Source: DATFVJ01 sp963826515 (lineage in GTDB: Bacteria > Actinomycetota > Actinomycetes > Streptosporangiales > Streptosporangiaceae). From it: a stretch of 64,000 nt of DNA. The stretch covers positions 62,001 through 126,000 of the forward strand of contig CAWGXI010000018.1 of assembly GCA_963826515.1 (NCBI GenBank), written 5' to 3'. Each line of letters starts with the position of its first letter. Within the stretch, counting starts at the first letter, position 1. Shown here in pieces: positions 17,249-26,099 of the stretch. The translations under genes were made by a program, and so were the position numbers. The notes beneath the pieces were generated by a model that was not told the DNA's origin, did no database searches, and worked only from the letters and a program-made list of their open reading frames with translations.

Positions 17249-18384
17249 TCAGGACCGGCTCCACGCGGACCCGGTTCCTGCAACAGAGCCAGCGCCTCCG
17301 GCACGGCCAGCCGCTCCGGCACGGCCAGCCGCTCCGGCAGCGCCAGCACCTCCGGCAGCGGCAGTCCCTCCGGCAGTGCCAGTACCTCCGCCAGCGCCAG
17401 CATCTCCGGCAGAGGCAGTCCCTCCGGCGGGCTTACCCCTTCCGGTGGACCCAGCCGGTCCTGTGGCATAGCTCGGCAGCGCCGCGGTAGCCGGGACAGG
17501 GACGTCGCCGAGGGTTGCGCGTACGACGTCGTCACCGCTTGTCCGCCGCAGGAAGGTTTCCGGGCGCAAGGTCAGCCGGTGACCCAGGGCGGCGACGGCG
17601 ACCGCCTTCACATCGTCGGGGGTGACGTAGTCTCTGCCGCTGATAACCGCGAGCGCGCGCGAGCAGAGCATCAGGGCGAGCGCGCCGCGCGGTGACGCGC
17701 CGACAAGTACCTCAGGGCGGCTGCGGGTCGCGGCGGCAAGCTCGACCATATACCTGCCCACGCTGGCTTCCACGTCGATCCGTTCCACCGCCGCCTGCAG
17801 GGCGAGCAACCCGGCCGCGCCGTCACCGGGCCGAGTCTGATCTCCTCCTGGCGGCGGCCGATGCGGCGGGAGATCACCTGCCATTCCTGTTCGGGTTCGA
17901 GGTAGCCGAACGACACCCGGAGCAGGAACCGGTCGAGCTGTGCTTCAGGCAACTGGTAGGTGCCCTCGTACTCGATCGGGTTCGCGGTCGCGAGCACGAT
18001 GAACGGCGGATCGAGGCGGCGAGTGACACCTTCCACGGTCACCTGCCGTTCCTGCATCGCCTCGAGGAGCGCGGCCTGGGTGCGCGGCGGGGTGCGATTC
18101 ACCTCGTCGGCGAGCAGCAGGTTGGTGAACAGCGGGCCGGGCCTGAAGTCGAACTCCGACCGGCGCTGATCGTAGATGAATGAGCCCGTGACGTCCGCGG
18201 GAAGCAGGTCAGGGGTGAACTGAAGCCGGCGGAAGCCGAGACCAAGAGTCTGTGCGAACGACCGCGCCGCCAGCGTCTTGCCCAGCCCAGGCAGGTCCTC
18301 GAGCAGCACATGGCCGCCCGCGAGCACCGCGGCGAGCACCAGCCGCAAATCCGGGATCGTGCGCTGCCGCGAGCGGTCGCACGC
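17249..18384 (-). pseudogene. MoxR-family AAA+ ATPase, frameshifted near 17826 and lacking a clear start
   Basis: The first frame begins without a start codon in SRQRTIPDLRLVLAAVLAGG and contains Walker A LLEDLPGLGKTLAAR, the DVTGSFIYD segment, Walker B NLLLADEVNRTPPRTQAALL and sensor I FIVLATANPIEYEGTYQLPE, ending with RRIGRRQEEIRLGPVT. The protein continues in another frame as DGAAGLLALQAAVERIDVEA and PRGALALMLCSRALAVISGR, giving the C-terminal lid domain. One missing base near 17826 would restore a single frame. About 30 N-terminal residues usual for the family are absent. The C-terminal tail is a Gly/Ala repeat encoded by degenerate 15-18 bp repeats. Expected partner: the DUF58 protein next to it. 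Confidence 0.8.
17270..17440. repeat. Degenerate 15-18 bp repeats in the MoxR tail
   Basis: Units built on ctccggcagcggcag / ctccggcacggccag recur about ten times, encoding the Gly/Ala-rich tail of the MoxR frame and, in the next frame, a Leu-Pro-Glu repeat. The frame structure of both MoxR and DUF58 is ambiguous here. Confidence 0.6.
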
Positions 18385-18562
18385 CAGGCACGCGTAGCCG
18401 CCTGAAGACGTGGCCTGTGAGCACGAGCGCGGCGACAAGGCCGACGGTCCCATATGGCGAGAGCTTGCGGCCAAGAGAGTCCGCCATGGCGAACAGGAGC
18501 GCGGCAAGTATCGCGGCCTGCAGCAGCCCGGCAAGCACCTCGCGGCGCAGCGCCCTGCTCAT
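18209..18562 (-). CDS. Small membrane protein of the MoxR cluster, probably 3'-damaged
   Basis: ATG at 18562 opens a 117-codon frame. Its first 55 residues hold two membrane helices (VLAGLLQAAILAALLFAMA and YGTVGLVAALVLTGHVF). The rest is the out-of-frame sequence of the MoxR Walker A region and is unlikely to be native. A small deletion that joined the end of this gene to the beginning of moxR would explain both the missing stop here and the missing MoxR N-terminus. It sits just after the DUF4129 gene. Confidence 0.45.
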   Translation of the reverse strand: MSRALRREVLAGLLQAAILAALLFAMADSLGRKLSPYGTVGLVAALVLTGHVFRRLRVPGVRPLAAAHDPGFAAGARRGARGRPCAARGPAWAGQDAGGAVVRTDSWSRLPPASVHP

Positions 18563-18575
18563 GGCAGGCCGCTGT

Positions 18576-19397
18576 TCACGGCGCGGGTCCTGTCGGCGCG
18601 GTCCCTGTCGGTGGCACGGCTCCGGCCGCGGCCCCGGAAGCGGCCCCGGAAGCGGCCCCGGAAGGCATGGATCCTCGCTCGATGTCACGGCGTAACCAGG
18701 CCAGCGCGGCTCGAGCCTCTTCCCTGGCCCGCGCCGGCACCGGCGCGTTCGAATAGCGGGCATCCTGATAGAGCCGGTGCAGCCGATCGAGCGGCGGCCG
18801 CTCGACCGCGTACGCCACCAGCACCCTGCGGGCAAGTTCCGCCGAAGTCTCCGCGGCCGCGCGGGCGGCGCCGGTTCTTGCCACCGCCTCCTCGAGGCGG
18901 CGCCAGCAGCCGAGCACGGCCTGGCGCGCGTCTGCCGCCTCGTCCAGGTCAGCGAGGGCGGCGTCGACAGCGGAGCGCAACCGGCGGCGCGTTGCCGCCG
19001 CCGCGGCGCCAGCGGCGGCGGCAGCGTCAGTCCCGAACTCGTCCTCGTCGGTGCTCGTCCGTGCGACAAACCGGACCCGGCGGATTAGGGCGACCGCCGC
19101 TACAGACAGCAGGACGGCGAGCAGTGCCACCGCCACGACGGCCCAGATCGTGTTGACCGTGGCGCTCGACCCCGGCAGGGCTCCCGGCTGGGCTCCCGGC
19201 TGGGCTCCCGGCTGCGGCGGCAGCGTGACCGGATGCACAGCCGGCCTGGCCGGGACGGGCAAGTGAAGCACGCCGCGCGGCCGGGGCGCACGCGTCGAGG
19301 TGATCAGCGGCCCGGCTCCTGCAGCGGCACCAGCCACGATGAGGACAGCGGCGGCGGCAGGGACCTGCCAGCCGGTGCCACCCACCCGCGCCGCCAC
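18576..19397 (-). CDS. DUF4129 domain protein
   Basis: 273 residues. An N-terminal hydrophobic helix is followed by a Pro/Gly/Gln repeat (PGAQPGAQPGALPG, from 15-bp DNA repeats at about 19175-19215), a second membrane helix near residue 85-105, and a C-terminal helical DUF4129 domain with AVLGCWRRLEEAVARTG and LVAYAVERPPLDRLHRLYQD. The C-terminus is again a low-complexity Ala-Gly-Ser tract. DUF4129 proteins are the usual third partner of MoxR-DUF58 clusters; some carry transglutaminase domains, which this one lacks. First gene of the minus-strand cluster 19397 to 15453. Confidence 0.82.
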   Translation of the reverse strand: MAARVGGTGWQVPAAAAVLIVAGAAAGAGPLITSTRAPRPRGVLHLPVPARPAVHPVTLPPQPGAQPGAQPGALPGSSATVNTIWAVVAVALLAVLLSVAAVALIRRVRFVARTSTDEDEFGTDAAAAAGAAAAATRRRLRSAVDAALADLDEAADARQAVLGCWRRLEEAVARTGAARAAAETSAELARRVLVAYAVERPPLDRLHRLYQDARYSNAPVPARAREEARAALAWLRRDIERGSMPSGAASGAASGAAAGAVPPTGTAPTGPAP

Positions 19398-19532
19398 GCC
19401 TGGCCTCCGGGCTTCAGATCGCAGAACCGCTCAAACTCTAGCTCTTTCCCCGCATCCGCACAGCGGGCCTGGGGCCGCCCGAGCGCTCTCGCTTTGCCGG
19501 TGGCGGTAAGTAGGAGGCACGATAGAGCGGCC

Positions 19533-22067
19533 ATGACCCTCACTTCACTGCTGCCAGCAACACCCGACCCTGACTCCGTATTCGATGCCTTCGCTGGCTG
19601 GGCGAAGCAGCAGGGGCTCGCGCTTTATCCGCACCAGGAAGAAGCGCTCATCGAGATCGTCTCAGGGGCGAACGTGATCCTGGGCACGCCAACCGGGTCA
19701 GGCAAGAGCCTGGTGGCCGCGGGCGCGCATTTCGCCGCGATGGCGGACGGCAAACGCACCTTTTATAGCGCACCCATCAAGGCGCTGGTGTCGGAGAAGT
19801 TCTTCGCGCTTTGCGACATGTTCGGGCCCTCGGAAGTCGGCATGATGACCGGCGACGCCAGCGTCAACCCCGGCGCCCCGATCATCTGCTGCACCGCCGA
19901 GATCCTGGCCAACATTGCCTTGCGGGACGGGGCGCGGGCCAATGCCGGCCAGGTCGTGATGGACGAGTTCCACTTTTACGCCGATCCCGACCGCGGCTGG
20001 GCTTGGCAGGTCCCGCTGCTCGAACTGCCACGGGCGCAGTTTCTGCTGATGTCGGCGACCTTGGGCGACGTCACCAGGTTCAAGGAAGACCTGACCCGTC
20101 GCACCGGCAGGCCCACCGCCGTGGTCCGTTCTGCCGAGCGGCCGGTGCCACTGGTCTTCTCCTACGTCACGACGCCGCTGCACGAGACCGTCGGCGAACT
20201 GCTCGTGACCGGGCAGGCGCCGGTCTACGTAGTCCACTTCACCCAGGTGGCCGCGATCGAGCAGGCGCAGTCACTGATGAGCATCAACGTCTGCACCCGT
20301 GCGGAGAAGGACGCCATCGCCGGCATGATCGGCAACTTCAGGTTCACCGCGGGCTTCGGCCGGACCCTGTCCCGGCTGGTTCGGCACGGTATCGGCGTGC
20401 ACCATGCGGGCATGCTGCCCAGGTACAGGCGCCTGGTGGAGACCCTGGCCCAGGCTGGCCTGCTGAAGGTGATCTGCGGTACCGACACCCTTGGAGTCGG
20501 GATCAACGTGCCGATCCGTACGGTCGTGTTCACCGCCCTGTCCAAATACGACGGGACGCGTACCCGCCATCTTCAGGCGCGTGAGTTCCACCAGATCGCT
20601 GGCCGCGCCGGCCGGGCGGGCTACGACACCGTCGGCAACGTCGTCGTGCAGGCACCCGAGCACGTAGTGGAGAACGAGCGCGCGCTCGCCAAGGCCGGTG
20701 ATGATCCGAAGAAGCGGCGCAAGGTTGTACGCAAGAAGCCGCCTGAGGGTTTCGTCTCCTGGGGCAGGCCGACATTCGAGCGCCTGGTAGCCGCCGAGCC
20801 TGAGCCGCTGACGTCGAGCTTCAAGGTCAGCCACGCCATGCTGCTCAACGTGATCGCCCGGCCGGGTAACGCATTCGCCGCCATGCGCCACCTGCTGACA
20901 GACAACCACGAGGAACGCAGCGCGCAGCGGCGGCACATCAGCCACGCCATCGCGATCTACCGCGCGCTGCTCGCCGGTGGCGTGGTCGAGCGGCTCGCCG
21001 AGCCTGACAACGACGGCCGCTGGGTGCGGCTCACCGTGGACCTGCAGTTCGACTTCGCCCTCAACCAGCCGCTGTCGCCTTTCGCCCTGGCCGCGATCGA
21101 GTTGCTCGACCGCGAGTCGCCGTCCTACCCCCTCGACGTCCTGTCGGTCATCGAGGCCACCCTGGACAACCCCCGCCAGGTCTTGTCCGCGCAGCAGTTC
21201 AAGGCGCGCGGCGAGGCGGTTGCCCAGATGAAGGCCGACGGCATCGACTATGAGACCCGGCTTGACCTCCTCGATTCTGTCACCTATCCGAAGCCGCTCA
21301 CCGAACTCCTCGACGCGGCGTACGAGATCTACCGGCGCGGCCATCCGTGGGTCGCCGACTACGAACTCGCGCCCAAGTCGGTGGCCCGCGACATGTATGA
21401 GCGGGCGATGACCTTCGTCGAGTACATCGGCTACTACGGGCTCGCCCGGTCAGAGGGTCTGGTCCTGCGGTACCTGGCCGACGCATACAAGGCGCTCAGG
21501 CAGACCGTGCCTGACGAGGGGAAGACCGACGAGCTGATCGACCTGATCGAATGGCTCGGCGAACTCGTCAGGCAGGTCGACTCCAGCCTGATCGACGAAT
21601 GGGAGCGGCTGCGCGACCCGGCCGGCGACCCGGCCGCCGCGGCCGCCGCCGAGCGGCCACCCGCGGTCACCGCGAACATCCGGGCGTTCCGCGTGCTCGT
21701 CCGCAACGCCATGTTCCGCCGGGTACAGCTAGCGGCGCTGCGCCGGTATTCTGATCTTGGCGAGCTCGACGCCGGGGCCGGGTGGGATGCCACGGCGTGG
21801 GCGGACGCGATCGAACCCTATTTCGGCGAGCACGACGAGATCGGTACCGGGCCCGACGCGCGCGGACCAGGGCTGCTGCTTATCGACATGCGGCCGGACC
21901 GGTGGGTGGTCCGCCAGATCTTCGACGACCCGGCGGGTGACCACGACTGGGGGATCAGTGCCGAGGTGGACCTGGCCGCCTCGGACGAGGCGGGCTCCGC
22001 CGTCCTCCAGGTAACAGAGGTGGGCCAGTTGCAAGGAATAACGGCATCCGCAGGAATTCGGCAATGA
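19533..22067 (+). CDS. Ski2-like DEAD/DEAH helicase with DUF3516-type C-terminus
   Basis: 844 residues from ATG 19533; AGGAGG lies 15 bases upstream, longer than ideal, but the sequence conserved in the family starts here. Motif I GTPTGSGKS is at 51-59, motif II DEFH at about 144-147, motif III MSATLGD, then VHHAGMLPRYRRLVETLAQA, GTDTLGVGINVPIRTVVF and motif VI QIAGRAGRAG in the second RecA domain. The long C-terminal part with ELAPKSVARDMYERAMTFVE and YLADAYKALRQTVPDE fits the DUF3516 extension of actinobacterial members. Expected to unwind RNA or DNA in the cytoplasm; substrate unknown. The stop overlaps a tiny downstream frame by ATGA. Confidence 0.93.
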   Translation: MTLTSLLPATPDPDSVFDAFAGWAKQQGLALYPHQEEALIEIVSGANVILGTPTGSGKSLVAAGAHFAAMADGKRTFYSAPIKALVSEKFFALCDMFGPSEVGMMTGDASVNPGAPIICCTAEILANIALRDGARANAGQVVMDEFHFYADPDRGWAWQVPLLELPRAQFLLMSATLGDVTRFKEDLTRRTGRPTAVVRSAERPVPLVFSYVTTPLHETVGELLVTGQAPVYVVHFTQVAAIEQAQSLMSINVCTRAEKDAIAGMIGNFRFTAGFGRTLSRLVRHGIGVHHAGMLPRYRRLVETLAQAGLLKVICGTDTLGVGINVPIRTVVFTALSKYDGTRTRHLQAREFHQIAGRAGRAGYDTVGNVVVQAPEHVVENERALAKAGDDPKKRRKVVRKKPPEGFVSWGRPTFERLVAAEPEPLTSSFKVSHAMLLNVIARPGNAFAAMRHLLTDNHEERSAQRRHISHAIAIYRALLAGGVVERLAEPDNDGRWVRLTVDLQFDFALNQPLSPFALAAIELLDRESPSYPLDVLSVIEATLDNPRQVLSAQQFKARGEAVAQMKADGIDYETRLDLLDSVTYPKPLTELLDAAYEIYRRGHPWVADYELAPKSVARDMYERAMTFVEYIGYYGLARSEGLVLRYLADAYKALRQTVPDEGKTDELIDLIEWLGELVRQVDSSLIDEWERLRDPAGDPAAAAAAERPPAVTANIRAFRVLVRNAMFRRVQLAALRRYSDLGELDAGAGWDATAWADAIEPYFGEHDEIGTGPDARGPGLLLIDMRPDRWVVRQIFDDPAGDHDWGISAEVDLAASDEAGSAVLQVTEVGQLQGITASAGIRQ

Positions 22068-22204
22068 ACGTGACAGTGGACAGGCAGCAGGCGGACTGGG
22101 TCGCTGCTTACGAACGTGCCTGTGCCTGGCGTGCACAGGAGACCGCGCCGGTTCTTGCCCGGCAGGTTCTTGCCCGGCAGGGGTGCGAGCCGGGTGGAGG
22201 ATAG
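22064..22204 (+). CDS. Possible 46-residue protein coupled to the helicase
   Basis: ATG 22064 overlaps the helicase stop (ATGA). It encodes a short acidic-helical sequence starting MNVTVDRQQADWVAAYERAC and then a duplicated VLARQ produced by a tandem 15-base repeat (gttcttgcccggcag twice, from about 22152). The overlap argues for translation. Just after the repeat, another frame reads ALGEISAQTRHTACEEAIYR up to a stop at 22304, so the repeat may have caused a frame change in a longer original gene of about 75 residues. Function unknown. Confidence 0.35.
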   Translation: MNVTVDRQQADWVAAYERACAWRAQETAPVLARQVLARQGCEPGGG

Positions 22205-22417
22205 CAGCGCACTCGGCGAGATCTCCGCGCAGACCCGGCACACCGCATGCGAAGAAGCCATCTACCGGAATGTGACGGCGTGCTTCCGTAGGGACTCAAA
22301 ATAACCTGGGAAACGGCTCAGGCAGGTGTTACTTCGATACTGTGGAACTGTGAACTGTATGGGCACCTACCGCCGGGGCCCGTTCGCATACCGCACAGAG
22401 CCCCGGCGAGTGCCGTT

Positions 22418-22756
22418 TCAACGTGCTGACTCGTACTCCGCAACGATAGAGGCGGGTATACGCCCACGCTCGTTCACTTTGAGGCCGCGGCTCTTTGCCC
22501 ACTCCCGGATCTGGGCGCTTTGCTGCTTGCCCGCGCTCGGCTGGGGCTGGCGCTTGCGGCCACGGCCTTGCCCCGACGCCCTGCGGGCATGTTCCACGAA
22601 CGGGCTGATCTTGTCGTGAAGTTCCTTCGCATGCTCGGGACATGCGTCGATCTCATAGGCGGTGCCATCGAATGAGAAGGCGACGGTCTCCTGACCTTCG
22701 GCCTCGCCAGTGTGAGGCAGGTCGCAGATGACAGACACCTGGACTTTCTGAGCCAT
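22418..22756 (-). CDS. lsr2: Lsr2 nucleoid-associated protein
   Basis: 112 residues from the ATG at 22756 with GGAGAG just upstream. The N-terminal dimerisation domain reads MAQKVQVSVICDLPHTGEAE with DGTAYEIDACPEHAKELHD; a basic linker follows; the C-terminal DNA-binding domain IREWAKSRGLKVNERGRIPA contains the R-G-R AT-hook-like motif and ends IVAEYESAR. Lsr2 is an H-NS-like xenogeneic silencer that bridges AT-rich DNA in actinomycetes. Length and both domains are complete. Single-gene unit with its own AT-rich upstream region. Confidence 0.96.
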   Translation of the reverse strand: MAQKVQVSVICDLPHTGEAEGQETVAFSFDGTAYEIDACPEHAKELHDKISPFVEHARRASGQGRGRKRQPQPSAGKQQSAQIREWAKSRGLKVNERGRIPASIVAEYESAR

Positions 22757-22817
22757 TACTCTCTCCTGACGTCCGGCTACGCTTGGTCGTCCATTATTGT
22801 CCAAACCAGCAATGGAA

Positions 22818-22845
22818 AGATTATCGAGGCACAATCGATTGTCAA
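22818..22845 (-). promoter_or_regulatory. Candidate sigma-70-like promoter of lsr2
   Basis: Read on the minus strand, TTGACA (22845-22840) and TAATCT (22823-22818) are separated by 16 bases, about 62 bases before the lsr2 start. The region is markedly AT-rich for this genome and includes the small palindrome aatcgatt, so Lsr2 autoregulation is conceivable (inference). Confidence 0.45.
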
Positions 22846-23086
22846 GTCAACTTCTGATTTAGCGAGTTCACGTTCCAGGCCGGCGTCGGCGCACGGATCT
22901 CTTTGTGGCCCTTCGACGTTGTTGCCGGCCTAGGGCGCGCGACATCCCGCGTGAGCCGTTAGGGATCTGCTCTGTCCGCACTGGAATTCCCATCCCGGAC
23001 CCGGGGGAGCGCAGGCGCGCGCACGGCCGGCTGTTTCGCTGGCTCCGGCTACCGCTGGGCCCTTGGTGCGCCCTTGGCGGGGCCCA

Positions 23087-23386
23087 ATGAGGCGCATGCC
23101 TTCGAACCAGGCGTCGCGGCGGGTGCGGTTCGGCTACGGGCTGGGTTCATTCTGTACCGGCACCTTCGGCGCGGTTCCTGGGCTGCTGCTGCTTTACTAC
23201 CTGACGAACATTCCCGGCGTCCGTAAGGTGATCGCGGGGGCCGCCGTGTTCGTGCCGAAGGCGTGGGATCAGTTCATCGCCTTCGCGACAAGCATCGTCA
23301 TGACGGCGCGGTACGACCTGACGGCCTGGCTGGCGCACCCGCGGGCCACATCGGCCGTGCCCGAGACTGAATCAGAGCTCGCCTAA
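23087..23386 (+). pseudogene. N-terminal fragment of an MFS (GPH-type) transporter
   Basis: The frame opens with RVRFGYGLGSFCTGTFGAVP and LLLLYYLTNIPGVRKVIAGA and reaches VFVPKAWDQ, which matches the first two helices of glycoside-pentoside-hexuronide/MFS transporters (there the W-D is followed by more helices). After WDQ the sequence jumps to an unrelated stretch and a stop, about 100 residues in total against an expected 430-470. A deletion has removed the rest. Confidence 0.6.
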
Positions 23387-23394
23387 GCCCGGCG

Positions 23395-23775
23395 TCATCG
23401 GCCGCGAGCACGGTGCAGCCCGGATCTGCGGCGGGCCCGCGAGCCAGCTGCTGAACGGCTGCGCGGCCGGCTCCACCGTGACCGGTGGCCCGGTAACTTG
23501 CGCCGGGCCAGCAGCCAGCCGACTAGCAGCGAGATGGCCGCGGTCCCGACGAGCGCGAGCCACAGCGGCATCGTCACGACCGGCACAATCACGCGGATGG
23601 AGGTCTGCTTGGTATTCCCCGCGATGAACGCGATGACCGCGGCGGCGAGTACGAGGATCACGATGAGGCGCACCGAAGGCCGCCTGCTCCGGACGGAGCC
23701 CCGCGCGCCCTGCCCGCCTTGCGCGCTTTGCGCGCTTCGCGCGCCCCGGTCTGCCCGGTCGCGTGCCTGTGTCAT
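23395..23775 (-). CDS. LapA-domain (DUF1049) membrane protein
   Basis: 126 residues from ATG 23775 (a further in-frame start exists upstream at 23796). An N-terminal Ala/Arg/Gln-rich basic segment leads into two helices: LIVILVLAAAVIAFIAGNTK and MPLWLALVGTAAISLLVGWL, followed by a strongly basic tail. The N-T-x-x-x-x-x-(I/V) turn between the helices and the second helix ending LL-x-R-R are typical of LapA-domain proteins. Actinobacterial function is unknown. Confidence 0.75.
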   Translation of the reverse strand: MTQARDRADRGARSAQSAQGGQGARGSVRSRRPSVRLIVILVLAAAVIAFIAGNTKQTSIRVIVPVVTMPLWLALVGTAAISLLVGWLLARRKLPGHRSRWSRPRSRSAAGSRARRRSGLHRARGR

Positions 23776-24025
23776 GCGATCAACGTGACAAGCCAAACAC
23801 TGAGCGTCATCACCCGTTGAGGGTGAGGTGGCCGGGGCCGCCGCACCCGGCCACGGACGGCAAATGTCCAGGTCAGGCCGGTTTTGCGAGGATAATTGCG
23901 CAAGAATTTTGTGCGCGCCCGGTCACCCTGCGGAGCCGCCAGCGCGTCCCCTCTCTTGTGGTCCTCCCGCAGGCCACTGGGCCCGCGCCGCGGGCTCACC
24001 GTGAATCGATCACAAGGAGGGACTC

Positions 24026-24505
24026 ATGTTCTTAGGCGTGCGCAAGCTTGCCGCGCTGACTGGCGCAGCAGCGATCGCAGGAGTGACGGTTCTCGCAAGC
24101 GTGACCGGAGTGGCTGGTGCGGCGGCTCCGCCGCCCCCATCGCCGGTAAAGATCTACAAGGTGTACTACAACCCGCCCGGGCCCGACACGCATTCCAACG
24201 CCCAGCTCAACAGGGAATATGTGGAACTGAAGAACCGCGGCAGGCAGCCGGTGCCGCTGACCCACTGGACGCTGCGCGACAGGAAAAACCACATCTACCG
24301 GTTCGGGCGCTTCACCCTTAAGCCGGGCAAGGTCGTTTACATTCACACCGGCAGGGGCCGCAACAACGCGGTGAACTTGTACTGGGGCAGGCGGTGGTAC
24401 GTGTGGAACAACACCGGTGACACGGCCACGGTGCGCAACGCGCACGGCGCGACCGTCGACGCCTGCCGCTGGACGGGCACCAGAAAGGGCTACGTGTTCT
24501 GCTGA
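24026..24505 (+). CDS. Secreted lamin-tail-domain protein
   Basis: 159 residues from ATG 24026, with a strong AAGGAGG six bases upstream. A signal peptide (LAALTGAAAIAGVTVLASVT) ends at an AAA-P site near residue 33. The mature part is an immunoglobulin-like lamin tail domain: REYVELKNRGRQPVPLTHW, TLRDRKNHIYRFGRFTLKPG, YIHTGRGRNNAVNLYWGRR and a final VWNNTGDTATVRN with a terminal Cys pair (DACRW, VFC). Such small exported proteins are common in actinomycetes; their ligand is unknown. Monocistronic by context. Confidence 0.88.
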   Translation: MFLGVRKLAALTGAAAIAGVTVLASVTGVAGAAAPPPPSPVKIYKVYYNPPGPDTHSNAQLNREYVELKNRGRQPVPLTHWTLRDRKNHIYRFGRFTLKPGKVVYIHTGRGRNNAVNLYWGRRWYVWNNTGDTATVRNAHGATVDACRWTGTRKGYVFC

Positions 24506-24580
24506 CACGCCGCTTCACTGATCGCGGTGGGTTCCCCGCCGGTTTGACACGGGGCACCCGCCGCGGCCACGGGCAAGCCG

Positions 24581-25906
24581 TCAGGCGGCCGGGTCAACCC
24601 TGTCGAGGCGCTCGGCCACGACGACGGGACCAGCCGCCGCGGGACCAGCCGCCACGGGACCAGCCGCCGCGGGACCAGCCGCCGCGGGACCCAGCCGCGA
24701 CGGGACCAGCCGCCAGGCCGCGACCGCGAGCACGGCAAGGCCGGCCAGCACGTAGGCGTCGCTGTAGCCAAGCTGGAGCGGATCCAGATGCAGTTCAGCA
24801 TGCCGGCCCTGGCCGATGGGCACCTGCCAGATGATCCTGGACCAGCCGACGATGGCGAGAACCGCCGCCGCCGCGATCAGCGAGCGGGACCTGCTCCGCC
24901 AGCCGCTGACAGCACAAAGCAGCAGCGCGGGGACGGCCAGGACCCAGTGGTGCGACCACGAGACCGGCGAAATGAGCAGGGCGGTTACCGCGCAGAGCGA
25001 GAATCCGGCTGCCTCGTCGCCGCCGCGCGCGGCCGCAACCGCGAGGCCGAGACCAGCCACGCCGACGACGACGGCCGCGGCGAGCCACCATGGCTGAACG
25101 TTCGTCGTGTGCAGTACCCGCGCGAGCGCGCCGCGCACGCTCTGGTTCGCGGCGTTCTCGATCCTGCCGATACGCGCCGGGTTCGCGAAGGTGCCCGCCC
25201 AGAACCTGGCCGAGTCCGATGGGGCGGCGGCGAATCCCGCCAAGACCGTGAGAGCGAACGTGCAGGCGGCCACGGCCGCGGCGCGGTAGCGGCGGGTCGC
25301 GGCCAGATACAGGACGAAGATCGCAGGGGTGAGCTTGAGCCCGGTGGCGAGCCCGATGGCGGCTCCCTTCAGCTTCGCCGAGTCTTTCCTGCTGAGGTCG
25401 TACAGGATGAGCGCGATGATCACGAGGTTGACCTGGCCATACGCCAGGTTGGTCCGCACCGGCTCCAGCCAGACCGACGCGGCCGCGGCGGCGAGCGCGA
25501 CGGTAGCGGCGCGACGGCCCTCAATCCGCGGCCGGCGTGCCTCGAGCGGCGGCCGGCGTGGCTCGCGCGGCCCGTGTGGCAGCTGGAGCGCGAGCCACAA
25601 CGTCACCGGGAGCAGGACGACACTGATCGTGGTGACGATCGGCGGCACCACTTGCCACGGAATCGCGGCTAGCGAGGTGAAGACGAGCGCGGCGAAAGGC
25701 GGGTAGGTGAAGCCGAGGTCCCAGGCGAACCGCAGGTCGTAGAGCCGGGCGCCGTGCAGTACGGCCGCGCCGCCTGCCCGGTAGATGTGCAGGTCGGCGA
25801 ACGGTGCGTGCCCGTTGCTCGCCAGCATGCAGCTGACCGAGGCGGCGACGGCGTAGCACGCCCCGGCGAGCAGCGTCCCGCCATCGAGATGCAAGCGGCT
25901 TGGCAC
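24581..25906 (-). CDS. GT87-family membrane mannosyltransferase-like protein
   Basis: 441 residues, about ten membrane helices. The first loop carries ADLHIYRAGGAAVLHGARLY, where the Asp-Leu-x-x-Y-(R) motif is the GT-C catalytic loop of DUF2029/GT87 enzymes; TYPPFAALVFT and NLAYGQVNLVIIALILYDL are further family hallmarks. These polyprenyl-phosphate-sugar-dependent enzymes extend lipoglycans or arabinomannan-like glycans on the outer membrane face. The C-terminal tail is an Ala-Gly-Pro repeat from 15-bp DNA repeats and lies outside the family domain. Start ATG 25906; acceptor unknown. Confidence 0.86.
   Translation of the reverse strand: MPSRLHLDGGTLLAGACYAVAASVSCMLASNGHAPFADLHIYRAGGAAVLHGARLYDLRFAWDLGFTYPPFAALVFTSLAAIPWQVVPPIVTTISVVLLPVTLWLALQLPHGPREPRRPPLEARRPRIEGRRAATVALAAAAASVWLEPVRTNLAYGQVNLVIIALILYDLSRKDSAKLKGAAIGLATGLKLTPAIFVLYLAATRRYRAAAVAACTFALTVLAGFAAAPSDSARFWAGTFANPARIGRIENAANQSVRGALARVLHTTNVQPWWLAAAVVVGVAGLGLAVAAARGGDEAAGFSLCAVTALLISPVSWSHHWVLAVPALLLCAVSGWRSRSRSLIAAAAVLAIVGWSRIIWQVPIGQGRHAELHLDPLQLGYSDAYVLAGLAVLAVAAWRLVPSRLGPAAAGPAAAGPVAAGPAAAGPVVVAERLDRVDPAA
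24627..24712. repeat. 15-bp tandem repeat at the 3' end of the GT87 gene
   Basis: Unit gggaccagccgccgc, about six copies, in frame in the GT87 gene where it encodes a Gly-Pro-Ala-Ala-Ala type tail. One unit has an extra base. The coding part continues about 10 codons past the array. Confidence 0.8.
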
Positions 25907-26099
25907 CCAAGTACGGTCTCATGCCGCGCATCGCGCACGGACCGCAGGCGCAGATCATTTTCCCGAACGGCTGCCGCGGTGCGAACCACCCGCAGGGCTG
26001 CGGGGGATCCCGGGCGGTCGGCGGCTGGGGTGTTCGCGTCCGCCCGGACCTGGGTGGCACCTCCGGCCTTGCGCCCTCTGCCGTGGCAGGCTGTCGGCC

